From Saprospiraceae bacterium (lineage in GTDB: Bacteria; Bacteroidota; Bacteroidia; Chitinophagales; Saprospiraceae): 64,000 bases of DNA. A model generated the notes under the pieces. It had not been told where the DNA came from. It saw only the letters and a list, made by a program, of their open reading frames with translations, and did no database searches. The position numbers and the translations under genes are program-made. Shown here piece by piece: positions 34,890-42,519 of the stretch (positions within the stretch are counted from its first letter, which is position 1; each line of letters starts with the position of its first letter). Where the stretch lies: assembly GCA_016710265.1 (NCBI GenBank), contig JADJJL010000004.1, forward strand, positions 62,001 to 126,000, given 5' to 3'.

Positions 34890-35206
34890 GTTTGATAATA
34901 TTTCAAATTAATATATATAAAATAGTATAATATGTATAAAATAGAACCTATTTCAATACAAATATAGACCAAACTGGTAAATATTATATAATAAAAATTA
35001 TAAAATTTACAGAAACTATCCAATCGCGACATGATTCCAATGTTGGATATTTGTAATTGTATTTTAGTAATAAACAATGCACTGTATGAAAATGAAATTT
35101 TTGTAATTGAAATTTATCCAATTATTTAGATTTATGATTATAAGAAAATTGTACTTTTGAGTAATATAAGTGATAAATCTTAGTTAAATAATACAAACAC
35201 ATAAAC
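34890..35206. other. very AT-rich divergent intergenic region
   Basis: About 317 bases of strongly AT-rich sequence separate the HTH-like gene and the lipid cluster. On the minus strand 34966-34959 reads TATATTTG, a TAnnTTTG box for the HTH-like gene. No further structure is obvious. A 79-codon minus-strand frame covering this area is low-complexity and overlaps the HTH-like gene, so it was not accepted. Confidence 0.5.
35152..35159 (+). promoter_or_regulatory. candidate minus-7 box of the five-enzyme cluster
   Basis: TACTTTTG fits TAnnTTTG and lies 48 bases before the ATG of a 46-codon ORF that leads into the cluster. A standard minus-33 TTTG is not visible. Transcription from here would place the small ORF as the first translated element. 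Confidence 0.42.
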
Positions 35207-35347
35207 ATGTCACACACACCCTTCAAATTTTACCAACCAATTCATATTCATGAACATCCAGTCTCGTACCCAAATGTACTTCAAAACTTAATAAATAACA
35301 AGTATTCGTATCCCCTTTTTTATAACTGTAATACAACACCAAGATGA
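35207..35347 (+). CDS. 46-codon ORF leading the lipid biosynthesis cluster
   Basis: The ATG at 35207-35209 opens a frame of 46 codons that stops at TGA 35345-35347, overlapping the ATG of the OleD-like gene in an ATGA arrangement. That arrangement is typical of translational coupling in this window. The peptide (MSHTPFKFYQPIHIHEHP at the start, ending NCNTTPR) is hydrophilic, with His and Tyr but no signal or helix pattern. It is too short to judge by coding statistics. It could be a leader peptide, a small protein or chance. I do not recognise it. Confidence 0.38.
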   Translation: MSHTPFKFYQPIHIHEHPVSYPNVLQNLINNKYSYPLFYNCNTTPR

Positions 35348-36333
35348 ATGTCTTGCTTACGGGAGCTACTGGATTTTTAGGTTACAGAACACTTGAAAGA
35401 TTGGTAGAATTGCCATACGTCCATCAAGTTAAAGCATCAGGAAGGACATTGTCAAAAGACCGATTGGTAGAGCATCCCAAAGTGAAATATCTATTGGGTA
35501 ATTTGGAAAATGAGCAATGGGTAAACAATCTCGTAAAAGGGGTTGATTTGATAATTAATGCTGCAGCACTTTCAGCACCTTGGGGCAAAAGACAAGATTT
35601 TATAAATGCCAATCTAAATACGCAACTCAATTTGATCAATGCGGCAAAGGCAAATAGTGTTTCCAGATTTATCTATATTTCTAGCCCAAGTATTTATTTC
35701 GAACCTAAGGATAAATTGGGAATCAAAGAATCAGATCTGCTTCCCTCTCAATTTATAAATGAGTATGCACGGACTAAATTTGAGGCGGAACAAATGTTGA
35801 TAAAAAAATTTAACCATTATATAATTTTAAGACCAAGGGCATTGATTGGTAGAGGAGACCATATCATTTTGCCCCGATTGATCAAAGCCTTTGATACAGG
35901 TAGATTACGGATCATTGGAAATGGACAAAACATTGTGGATCTAACCTCAGTGTCCAATGTAGCAGATGCCATCATACAATCCATGACTGTTGGACAACTT
36001 GGACTTAACCAGGTATACAATATTAGCAATGGAGACCCTGTATTTCTTTGGCCGCAAATTGCTCAGATTTTAAAAGCCTTAGGAAAAAACTTGAGTGATA
36101 GGAGACTTTCAATTTGGATGGCTAGTACTGTCGCATTTTTATTGGAACTCAAATCTGAATTTACAGATTATAGTGAGCCTACTTTGACTCGTTATAGTGT
36201 TGGTACACTGGCGCATTCATTTACAATGGATATTTCCAAAGCCAAAGAATTATTAGGCTATTCTCCACACCAAACCATTGAGAATTCAATTTTAGAATTT
36301 GTAAATTGGTATAAATATGAGGTTAACTTGTAA
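35344..36333 (+). CDS. OleD-like NAD(P)-dependent reductase (extended SDR/epimerase family)
   Basis: The N-terminal Rossmann motif TGATGFLG (about 6-13) and YxxxK in YARTKFEAE (about 139-147) mark an extended short-chain dehydrogenase. The stretch RPRALIGRGDHIILPRLIKA, the phrase NGDPVFLW and the end EPTLTRYSVGTLAHS resemble OleD-type 2-alkyl-3-oxoalkanoate reductases and 3-beta-HSD proteins more than sugar epimerases. OleD reduces the beta-keto group of a condensed fatty acid. It is the first enzyme of a five-gene unit whose next gene overlaps it by 17 bases. The length of 329 residues is normal. The substrate assignment is inference. Confidence 0.78.
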   Translation: MNVLLTGATGFLGYRTLERLVELPYVHQVKASGRTLSKDRLVEHPKVKYLLGNLENEQWVNNLVKGVDLIINAAALSAPWGKRQDFINANLNTQLNLINAAKANSVSRFIYISSPSIYFEPKDKLGIKESDLLPSQFINEYARTKFEAEQMLIKKFNHYIILRPRALIGRGDHIILPRLIKAFDTGRLRIIGNGQNIVDLTSVSNVADAIIQSMTVGQLGLNQVYNISNGDPVFLWPQIAQILKALGKNLSDRRLSIWMASTVAFLLELKSEFTDYSEPTLTRYSVGTLAHSFTMDISKAKELLGYSPHQTIENSILEFVNWYKYEVNL

Positions 36334-37168
36334 GTTATATCTAAATTATGCTGGCTATTGTCTTGCAAAAGCAAATCATGCAGTTAAAGGTGAAATCCAG
36401 AGAGATATTCAGTTTAAAGCTTTGTACGGATTAATTGAGCACCCTGTCATAGGTTGGATATTATTTGATTCAGGATATACTAGAAGATTCTATGATGCTA
36501 CAAGCAACTGGCCAAATAAGATTTATGCACTTGCAACAAAAGTAAATGTGGAGGAACAGGACGAAATAAAGTATCAATTACAAAAAGCTGGAATTTCGCC
36601 CAATGAGGTCAATCATATCATCATCTCTCATTTTCATGCGGATCATATTGGGGGCTTAAGAGATTTTCCAAATGCAAAATTCTATTGTTCCAGGAGTGCT
36701 TGGCAACAAGTATTGAATATTTCAGATTTTTTTGCATTTTCAAAGGGAATACTAAAATCTTTACTTCCTCAAGATATTTTAGAAAGGTTATTTTTCATTG
36801 AGGATATAGCTGTAGAAAAGTATGATGAAATATTTGGTAAAGTATATGATTTATTTAATGACCATTCAATTTTGGCATTCCATTTACCCGGCCATGCTGC
36901 CGGCCAGATTGGTATCCAATTGCAAACCGCCCAAAGATCTTACTTTTTAGTTGCTGATGCTTGTTGGGATAAGAGAGCTTACGAGCTATTATATTTTCCG
37001 CATCCTATTGTAAAAGTTTTTTTTCACTCTTGGAAGGATTACAAGGAAAGTATAGATAAATTAAGGATTTACTGGAAAAAAAATCCAACTCATCAAATCA
37101 TACCTTCCCACTGTTCACTTACAACTGATTGTTTTGTTTCAGCTAATATTGATATGGATGTTCTTTAA
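36317..37168 (+). CDS. metallo-beta-lactamase-fold hydrolase
   Basis: The zinc-binding motif HFHADH is at residues 105-110, followed by GH in LPGHAAGQ (about 186), an aspartate in VADACWD (about 210) and a C-terminal SH in PSHC. This is the complete ligand set for a two-metal MBL hydrolase similar in layout to lactonases. No signal peptide is evident. It overlaps the OleD-like gene by 17 bases and the next gene by 11. Within the cluster it could hydrolyse a thioester or lactone intermediate. That role is an inference from context. Confidence 0.8.
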   Translation: MRLTCKLYLNYAGYCLAKANHAVKGEIQRDIQFKALYGLIEHPVIGWILFDSGYTRRFYDATSNWPNKIYALATKVNVEEQDEIKYQLQKAGISPNEVNHIIISHFHADHIGGLRDFPNAKFYCSRSAWQQVLNISDFFAFSKGILKSLLPQDILERLFFIEDIAVEKYDEIFGKVYDLFNDHSILAFHLPGHAAGQIGIQLQTAQRSYFLVADACWDKRAYELLYFPHPIVKVFFHSWKDYKESIDKLRIYWKKNPTHQIIPSHCSLTTDCFVSANIDMDVL

Positions 37169-38441
37169 ATTACAAATATTGTATTTTCTTGTTTCGATTA
37201 AAGTAGGAAAGTGGTTCTTTAATTCAGGAAGCATGTTTCTTAGAAATGGTTTGGTTAGAAGATTGAAGAATCATCTCAAACAATCTCCATTTTATAAGCC
37301 CTTTGTGAATAATGGTTTTGTAATTAATTCTTTTCCAATAGTGAACAAGAAAATATTTATGGACCAGTTTGATCAAATGAATACTCGAAGTTTAAAATTG
37401 GATCAATGTATGGAATTGGCTCTGAAGGCTGAAGCTTCAAGGGACTTTAGTCCAATGATTCGAGATATTTCTGTTGGCTTATCGACTGGAACCAGTGGTA
37501 ATAGAGGGCTTTTTCTAACTTCTGTACGAGAAAGAGCCATGTGGGTTTCTTGTATTTTGGATCGAGTCATTGGATTTAGTTTTAAAAAGAGAAAAATTGC
37601 ATTTTTTTTGCGGGCAAATAACAATTTATATAAGGCTGTGCAATCGGGTTTATTAGAATTTCATTTTTTTGATATTTTTCAATCAATGGATGACCATATT
37701 TTAAAATTGAACAAATTAAAACCGAATATTATTGTAGCACAGCCGAGCGTATTAATTCAAATAGCATCTGCAATTCAATCTGGTCAAATATTTCTATCCC
37801 CGGGAAAAATTATTTCAGTTGCAGAGGTTTTGACACCTGAGGATAAATCATTCTTAGAGAGAATATTTTTACAGAACGTTCACCAGGTTTACCAATGTAC
37901 CGAAGGGTTTTTAGCCGCAACCTGTACATACGGCATCCTTCATTTTAATGAGGATTTTTTAATAATTGAAAAGAAATACATTGATAGCGAAAAGACTCGA
38001 TTTCACCCGATCATCACAGACCTACTTCGGTCGACCCAACCTGTAGTCCGATACGAACTCAATGACATACTTATTGAAAAAGAAAATTGTGCTTGTGGAT
38101 CTAGAATGATGGCCATAGAATGTATTGAAGGAAGATCAGATGATGTGCTTGTTTTTAAAAATCAAAGAAATGAGAAAATTAAATTATTTCCTGATCTTTT
38201 TCGTAAAATTATTATTTTGAGTGATGAATTTGTAATAGACTATTGTCTAATTCAAAAGGATTTTGACTATTTGAAACTATATATTCACAGTGATTCATTT
38301 GATTCATATAAAAAAGTTTCTGCGGCTTTAATTAATGAACTTGAAGAGCGAGGTGTTGAAAATACTTTTATCGAAAGATTAGGATCTAGCCCATTCGTAA
38401 TTGGTGAAAAGAAAAGAAGAGTAAAAAATGAAATGTGCTAA
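37158..38441 (+). CDS. F390 synthetase-like / PaaK-like adenylate-forming enzyme
   Basis: The protein is about 427 residues from the ATG at 37158. An earlier in-frame ATG at 37134 would add eight residues and lengthen the overlap. The adenylate-forming P-loop LSTGTSGNRG (about 108-117 from this start), the acid-activating core region YQCTEGFLAATC, a YELND motif and a cysteine-containing CACG near the C-terminal domain match the coenzyme F390 synthetase / phenylacetate-CoA ligase branch. Such enzymes activate a carboxylate with ATP. The clade's own substrate is not known to me. It overlaps the ketosynthase gene by 14 bases. Confidence 0.78.
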   Translation: MFFKLQILYFLVSIKVGKWFFNSGSMFLRNGLVRRLKNHLKQSPFYKPFVNNGFVINSFPIVNKKIFMDQFDQMNTRSLKLDQCMELALKAEASRDFSPMIRDISVGLSTGTSGNRGLFLTSVRERAMWVSCILDRVIGFSFKKRKIAFFLRANNNLYKAVQSGLLEFHFFDIFQSMDDHILKLNKLKPNIIVAQPSVLIQIASAIQSGQIFLSPGKIISVAEVLTPEDKSFLERIFLQNVHQVYQCTEGFLAATCTYGILHFNEDFLIIEKKYIDSEKTRFHPIITDLLRSTQPVVRYELNDILIEKENCACGSRMMAIECIEGRSDDVLVFKNQRNEKIKLFPDLFRKIIILSDEFVIDYCLIQKDFDYLKLYIHSDSFDSYKKVSAALINELEERGVENTFIERLGSSPFVIGEKKRRVKNEMC

Positions 38442-39423
38442 ACCAATTAGAATAATTTCCTGTGGGATTTATCTTCCTGAACAAATGAGTTCTGAGACTC
38501 TTGAGTTAAAATTTAATTTACCCGAAGGTTGTTCCAAAAGAATATCAGGTGTTAATAATAGACATCATGTAACTTTCGAGACCAATGGATTTATGGGTGC
38601 AAGGGCAATAGAATCTGCCTTAACCAAAGCAGAATTGGCTTTGAATGAGATTGATTTGTTAATTTCAGCTGGAGCTACCTACGATTATCCGATTCCAAGT
38701 CAGTCAAGCATAATTAAAAGAGAACTGTATGAAAGTAGCGAAATTCATTTTCCAGTCTTTGACATAAATTCAACCTGCCTTAGTTTCGTTTCAGCTTTCG
38801 AAGTTGCTGCTAAGTTGTTGGACGGAATTCAATATAAGCGTATAATCATTGTTAGTTCGGAAATTGCTTCTAAAGGTCTAAATCCTGCTCACCCGGAGAC
38901 TTTGACATTATTTGGTGATGGTGCAGTGGCATTTATTTTGGAATACAATGCAAGAGAGAACTCTATGTATTTGAATTCATATTTTGAAACTTATACCGAA
39001 GGTGCTTTTCACACAATCATAAGAGGAGGGGGAAATGTTAATTATTTTAGAAATAATCCTTTTACAGAAGAGATGTACACCTTTGAAATGCATGGGTTAG
39101 AAATGCTAAAATTGGCTAAGAAGACAATGCCGAAGTTTGTTGAAACAATGTTAAAAGATATGTCAATTGATATTGAAAATATAGATGTGATTATTCCACA
39201 TCAAGCTTCAAAAACTGGAATTCAATTATTTGAAAAAATGTTCTCATTTAAGCCTGGTCAAGTAAAGAGTAACCTTGAGAATTTCGGCAACTGCATTGCG
39301 GCTTCAATACCATTATTATTGCATCAGAGTATTGAACAAGGTGAGTTGAAACGTGGTAATTTGTGTCTATTAATTGGAACTTCTGCTGGATTTTCAATTG
39401 GTGGACTTTTCTTTAAATATTAA
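38428..39423 (+). CDS. 3-oxoacyl-ACP synthase III-like ketosynthase
   Basis: This 331-residue thiolase-fold protein has a complete catalytic triad: Cys117 in INSTCLSF, His258 in IIPHQAS and Asn288 in NFGNCIAAS. FabH and OleA enzymes join acyl chains by Claisen condensation. The active-site phrase differs from the housekeeping FabH (usually AACSGF), so this is a specialised paralogue rather than the fatty-acid initiator. The gene overlaps the adenylating enzyme and is followed after a few bases by the hydroxylase. A role in making a beta-keto lipid is inferred. Confidence 0.85.
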   Translation: MKCAKPIRIISCGIYLPEQMSSETLELKFNLPEGCSKRISGVNNRHHVTFETNGFMGARAIESALTKAELALNEIDLLISAGATYDYPIPSQSSIIKRELYESSEIHFPVFDINSTCLSFVSAFEVAAKLLDGIQYKRIIIVSSEIASKGLNPAHPETLTLFGDGAVAFILEYNARENSMYLNSYFETYTEGAFHTIIRGGGNVNYFRNNPFTEEMYTFEMHGLEMLKLAKKTMPKFVETMLKDMSIDIENIDVIIPHQASKTGIQLFEKMFSFKPGQVKSNLENFGNCIAASIPLLLHQSIEQGELKRGNLCLLIGTSAGFSIGGLFFKY

Positions 39424-39434
39424 ATCTATTGGAT

Positions 39435-40454
39435 ATGCCAAATAGTGAATTGTTTTTAGGAAATCTTTTGTTGTTGGTTCTTGTAATCATTGAAATATTA
39501 GTGATAAAATTTTATTTGAAGGAAAATCTTCCTTGGAGGGAATTAATTTTGAATTTAAACTCGGGTCATATTCTCCTTTGGATATTCAGAGGACTTGAAG
39601 TTTCAATGTACTTTTACACAGCCAAATATATCAGCTTAAATTGGGTTGAACATTTACCTTATTGGGGGATTTGGTTATTGGCGTTTGTATTATGGGATTT
39701 TTTCTTTTATTGGCTCCACAGATTGCACCATTTCTATTCATTTCTTTGGAGTGTGCATGTCGTCCATCATGAAGGAGAACACTTTAGCCTTTCCTTGGGA
39801 ATCAGAAATTCATGGTATTCTTCTCTGACTTCATTTCCATTTTTTATTGGTTTGGCATTATTAGGAATTCCTGTTGAAGTATTTGTAACTGTTTCCTCGA
39901 TTCATTATTTTATTCAATTTTACAATCATAATCATTTGGTAAAAAGAAGTGGGTGGCTTGAACATGTATTGATCACTCCATCTCACCATAGGGTACATCA
40001 TGGTATGAATGACCCTTATTTAGATAAGAATTTTGGTGGTACTTTTGTTTTTTGGGATAAAATATTTGGGACTTTTCAATCTGAAATAGAAAGCCATCCA
40101 GTCGTTTTTGGAACAAGTGCACATTCAGATTCACTAAATCCAGTGGTAGTGAATAATGCACCAATTTTAAAACTTTTTGGTTTTAATTTGCCGAATGATT
40201 TTTTTAAATCTAAAATATTGATTTGTCCTGTTTGGTTACTGACTACCAAAAGTTTGTTGCTATTTCTTTTGTTATTGTATTTTATTTACACAGAAAACAT
40301 CTTAACATTTGAAACAAAAGTAACTTTATTTTCTATTATTTTCCTGGGCACAATTGGAATTGGTTTACTTTCGGAAAATAAGCGAATTGGACTTTATTTA
40401 TGGTTGTTTGCGATTATGTTCATCCCAATTATTTACTTATTATTTAATGTTTAG
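39435..40454 (+). CDS. sterol desaturase/fatty acid hydroxylase family membrane di-iron enzyme
   Basis: Integral membrane protein of 339 residues with about seven or eight hydrophobic segments. Histidine boxes for a di-iron site are HRLHH (about 95-99), HVVHH (about 108-112), HNH (about 165-167) and HHRVHH (about 184-189). The family hydroxylates or desaturates lipid chains with oxygen. I start it at ATG 39435; a TTG two codons earlier is also in frame. It is the last gene of the cluster, 11 bases after the ketosynthase stop. No terminator hairpin is obvious downstream. Confidence 0.85.
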   Translation: MPNSELFLGNLLLLVLVIIEILVIKFYLKENLPWRELILNLNSGHILLWIFRGLEVSMYFYTAKYISLNWVEHLPYWGIWLLAFVLWDFFFYWLHRLHHFYSFLWSVHVVHHEGEHFSLSLGIRNSWYSSLTSFPFFIGLALLGIPVEVFVTVSSIHYFIQFYNHNHLVKRSGWLEHVLITPSHHRVHHGMNDPYLDKNFGGTFVFWDKIFGTFQSEIESHPVVFGTSAHSDSLNPVVVNNAPILKLFGFNLPNDFFKSKILICPVWLLTTKSLLLFLLLLYFIYTENILTFETKVTLFSIIFLGTIGIGLLSENKRIGLYLWLFAIMFIPIIYLLFNV

Positions 40455-40488
40455 GTTTTTTAATAACCCAATTTTATAGCTAGGAAAG

Positions 40489-40929
40489 TCATTTGTCTTT
40501 AATAGGAATTACTGGATTCTCTGGATTGACCAGATTTTTATTATAGACTCTTTTAAAATCTAAACTTCTACTACCAAAATTAATCAGTAGTCCATTGGCC
40601 AATCCATAAGCTTCTAAATAATTTATCGCTTGCGCTTTATGTGTATCTTCCAATTGCATAACCGCTTTGATTTCTACCATTACTTTGCCTTCTACAAAGA
40701 AGTCCACTCGCCGAGTACCAATGTGTTCACCTCTATAAAATATTTCCATTTCCTGCTCCCTCTCATATTTCAAACCTTTAAACGAAAATTCAATACCCAA
40801 TGCCCTTTGATATATTACTTCCTGAAAACCATTACCGATCGTTCGGTGAACTTGCATAGCACATCCAATAATTTTATGGGTGAGATCATTTATTTCGTCT
40901 TCATTTATTTTACTCTTCTCCATGACCAT
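40489..40929 (-). CDS. GxxExxY family protein
   Basis: A 146-residue soluble protein with the name-giving motif Gly34-Phe-Gln-Glu37-Val-Ile-Tyr40, followed by EFSFKGLKYEREQ and the nuclease-like core RVDFFVEGKVMVEIKAV. The family resembles PD-(D/E)XK proteins and its biological role is not established. A second ATG two codons in (MEKSKIN) is an alternative start. Such genes commonly sit beside repeats. Here a 50-bp tandem array begins right at its start codon, on the upstream side of the gene. It is convergent with the hydroxylase gene. Confidence 0.85.
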   Translation of the reverse strand: MVMEKSKINEDEINDLTHKIIGCAMQVHRTIGNGFQEVIYQRALGIEFSFKGLKYEREQEMEIFYRGEHIGTRRVDFFVEGKVMVEIKAVMQLEDTHKAQAINYLEAYGLANGLLINFGSRSLDFKRVYNKNLVNPENPVIPIKDK

Positions 40930-40934
40930 TGATT

Positions 40935-41338
40935 TAAAATCCTGCCCATCCCATAATCCTATTAATCCTGTACTGACATTATATTAAAATCCTGCCCATC
41001 CCATAATCCTATTAATCCTGTACTGTCGTTATATTAAAATCCTGCCCATCCCATAATCCTATTAATCCTGTACTGACATTGTATTAAAATCCTGCCCATC
41101 CCATAATCCTATTAATCCTGTACTGACATTATATTAAAATCCTGCCCATCCCATAATCCTATTAATCCTGTACTGTCGTTATATTAAAATCCTGCCCATC
41201 CCATAATCCTATTAATCCTGTACTGACATTGTATTAAAATCCTGCCCATCCCATAATCCTATTAATCCTGTACTGACAATTAACGCATTGTAATCATGTC
41301 CATCCCATAATCCTATTAATCCTGTACTGACAATTAAC
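40935..41338. repeat. 50-bp tandem array with 150-bp higher-order period
   Basis: Seven uninterrupted 50-base units share the core AAAATCCTGCCCATCCCATA then ATCCTATTAATCCTGTACTG. A shortened eighth copy lies near 41294-41336. Only the last ten bases vary, in the order ACATTATATT, TCGTTATATT, ACATTGTATT, then the same three again, then ACAATTAACG. The units therefore form an ABCABC pattern. There are no unique spacers, so this is not a CRISPR array. The array fills the gap between the GxxExxY gene and the M23 peptidase gene. Confidence 0.9.
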
Positions 41339-41346
41339 GTAACCCC

Positions 41347-42330
41347 TTAATCAAACGACTGATTGGCCATCTCTGCCTTCTCTACCATCTCCTGGTATTC
41401 TTTTGGGCTAAGACCATCCATGCAGTAATGGATAGGGTTGACAGGTTTATTGTATAGATGGACCTCATAGTGACAATGCGGACCTGTGGAAGTACCGGAG
41501 TTGCCGATAGTGCCGATGACCTCGCCTTTTTTGACCTTCTGGCCCTGGCGCACCTTGATCTGTTGCATGTGCGCATACAGGGTCTTAAATCCATAACCAT
41601 GGTCGATGGTCACTGACTTGCCATAGCCTGATTTTTTGCTTTCTACCTTGATGACCTTGCCGTCCCCTGTGGCTTGTATGGAGGTGCCTTCCGGAGCTGT
41701 GAAGTCGATACCGGAATGCATCTTGTTGACCTTGTGTACCGGATGTAAGCGAATGCCGTAGCCTGACAAATGTTGTACGTCTCTCTCTAAATGGTCCAGG
41801 CGTACGGGTTTGATGCTAGGGATACTGGCCAACTCGTCCTCACGGGCCTTGGCTCTTTTTTCTAGCTCATCCATGGAGCAGGATTGTAAAAACAACTGTC
41901 GCTCCAGTTTGTCCACTACCTGATAAGCCTCTTTTAAGGTATTGCCGGAATTGCGAAACTGGTCGGTCCAGGCATAAGGATCGTGTCCTCCGACACCTCC
42001 ATCCCAAACACTGGCGTCGATGGGATTCATACCAAACATGATGCGGTAAACCCTGGAATCTCTATTTTGAATGTTGTTAAGGACCTTTTGTGCCCGCTCC
42101 GTCTGGCTTTTAAGCAGCATAAACTGATACTCCATTTGGGTCAGTTCTTTACGCAAGGCTTTTTCACGGGGCGAAGGGAAGTACTGGGAGGTGAGGAAAT
42201 AAAAGCAAAAAGCTGCTACCACCACCCCCGCTGTGAAGGTAAATACCTTTAGTAATATGGACTTTTTCGTCAGTTTAACTTTCTCAAACTGAAGAGTTTG
42301 AGGATTGTAAACATATTTTTCAGACCTCAT
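41347..42330 (-). CDS. M23 family (LysM/DacB-type) metallopeptidase
   Basis: Envelope peptidoglycan endopeptidase. It has one N-terminal membrane helix (about 27-46), a coiled-coil-like region (about 57-105) and a C-terminal M23 domain with the metal ligands in MHSGIDF (His and Asp) and GPHCHYEVH (two His). GYGKSVTIDHGYGFKTLYAHM and GNSGTSTGPH are standard for the family. The length of 327 residues is usual. It is transcribed away from alaS. A TACTTTTG box about 70 bases upstream may be its promoter. Members act as amidase activators or cross-link hydrolases, and which applies here is not decided. Confidence 0.88.
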   Translation of the reverse strand: MRSEKYVYNPQTLQFEKVKLTKKSILLKVFTFTAGVVVAAFCFYFLTSQYFPSPREKALRKELTQMEYQFMLLKSQTERAQKVLNNIQNRDSRVYRIMFGMNPIDASVWDGGVGGHDPYAWTDQFRNSGNTLKEAYQVVDKLERQLFLQSCSMDELEKRAKAREDELASIPSIKPVRLDHLERDVQHLSGYGIRLHPVHKVNKMHSGIDFTAPEGTSIQATGDGKVIKVESKKSGYGKSVTIDHGYGFKTLYAHMQQIKVRQGQKVKKGEVIGTIGNSGTSTGPHCHYEVHLYNKPVNPIHYCMDGLSPKEYQEMVEKAEMANQSFD

Positions 42331-42394
42331 TTCATGCAGCTATTTTAATTTAACTACTTTTGCGATCCGATACTTATCGCTTTGTTTGATAAGA

Positions 42395-42402
42395 CAAAAG
42401 TA
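42395..42402 (-). promoter_or_regulatory. candidate minus-7 box for the M23 peptidase
   Basis: The minus strand reads TACTTTTG, fitting TAnnTTTG, about 65 bases before the ATG at 42330. An identical box on the plus strand at 42355-42362 points toward alaS but lies rather far from it. Confidence 0.38.
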
Positions 42403-42519
42403 ATCAATTTTAGCGGTTCGGATTAACATTGCGTTGGATATTTATTATATATGTTTTATTTCTATATGTAAATTGTTTAACTGCAATAAGATTAAATAAT
42501 TAAAAAATAAAATTGTAGC

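Noticed and set aside
34838..35077. 79-codon minus-strand ORF
   Set aside because: It lies in low-complexity AT sequence, overlaps the HTH-like gene start and has unlikely composition (Tyr/Ile-rich).
40935..41338. CRISPR array
   Set aside because: The 50-bp units are directly adjacent with no unique spacers, and no cas gene is in the window.
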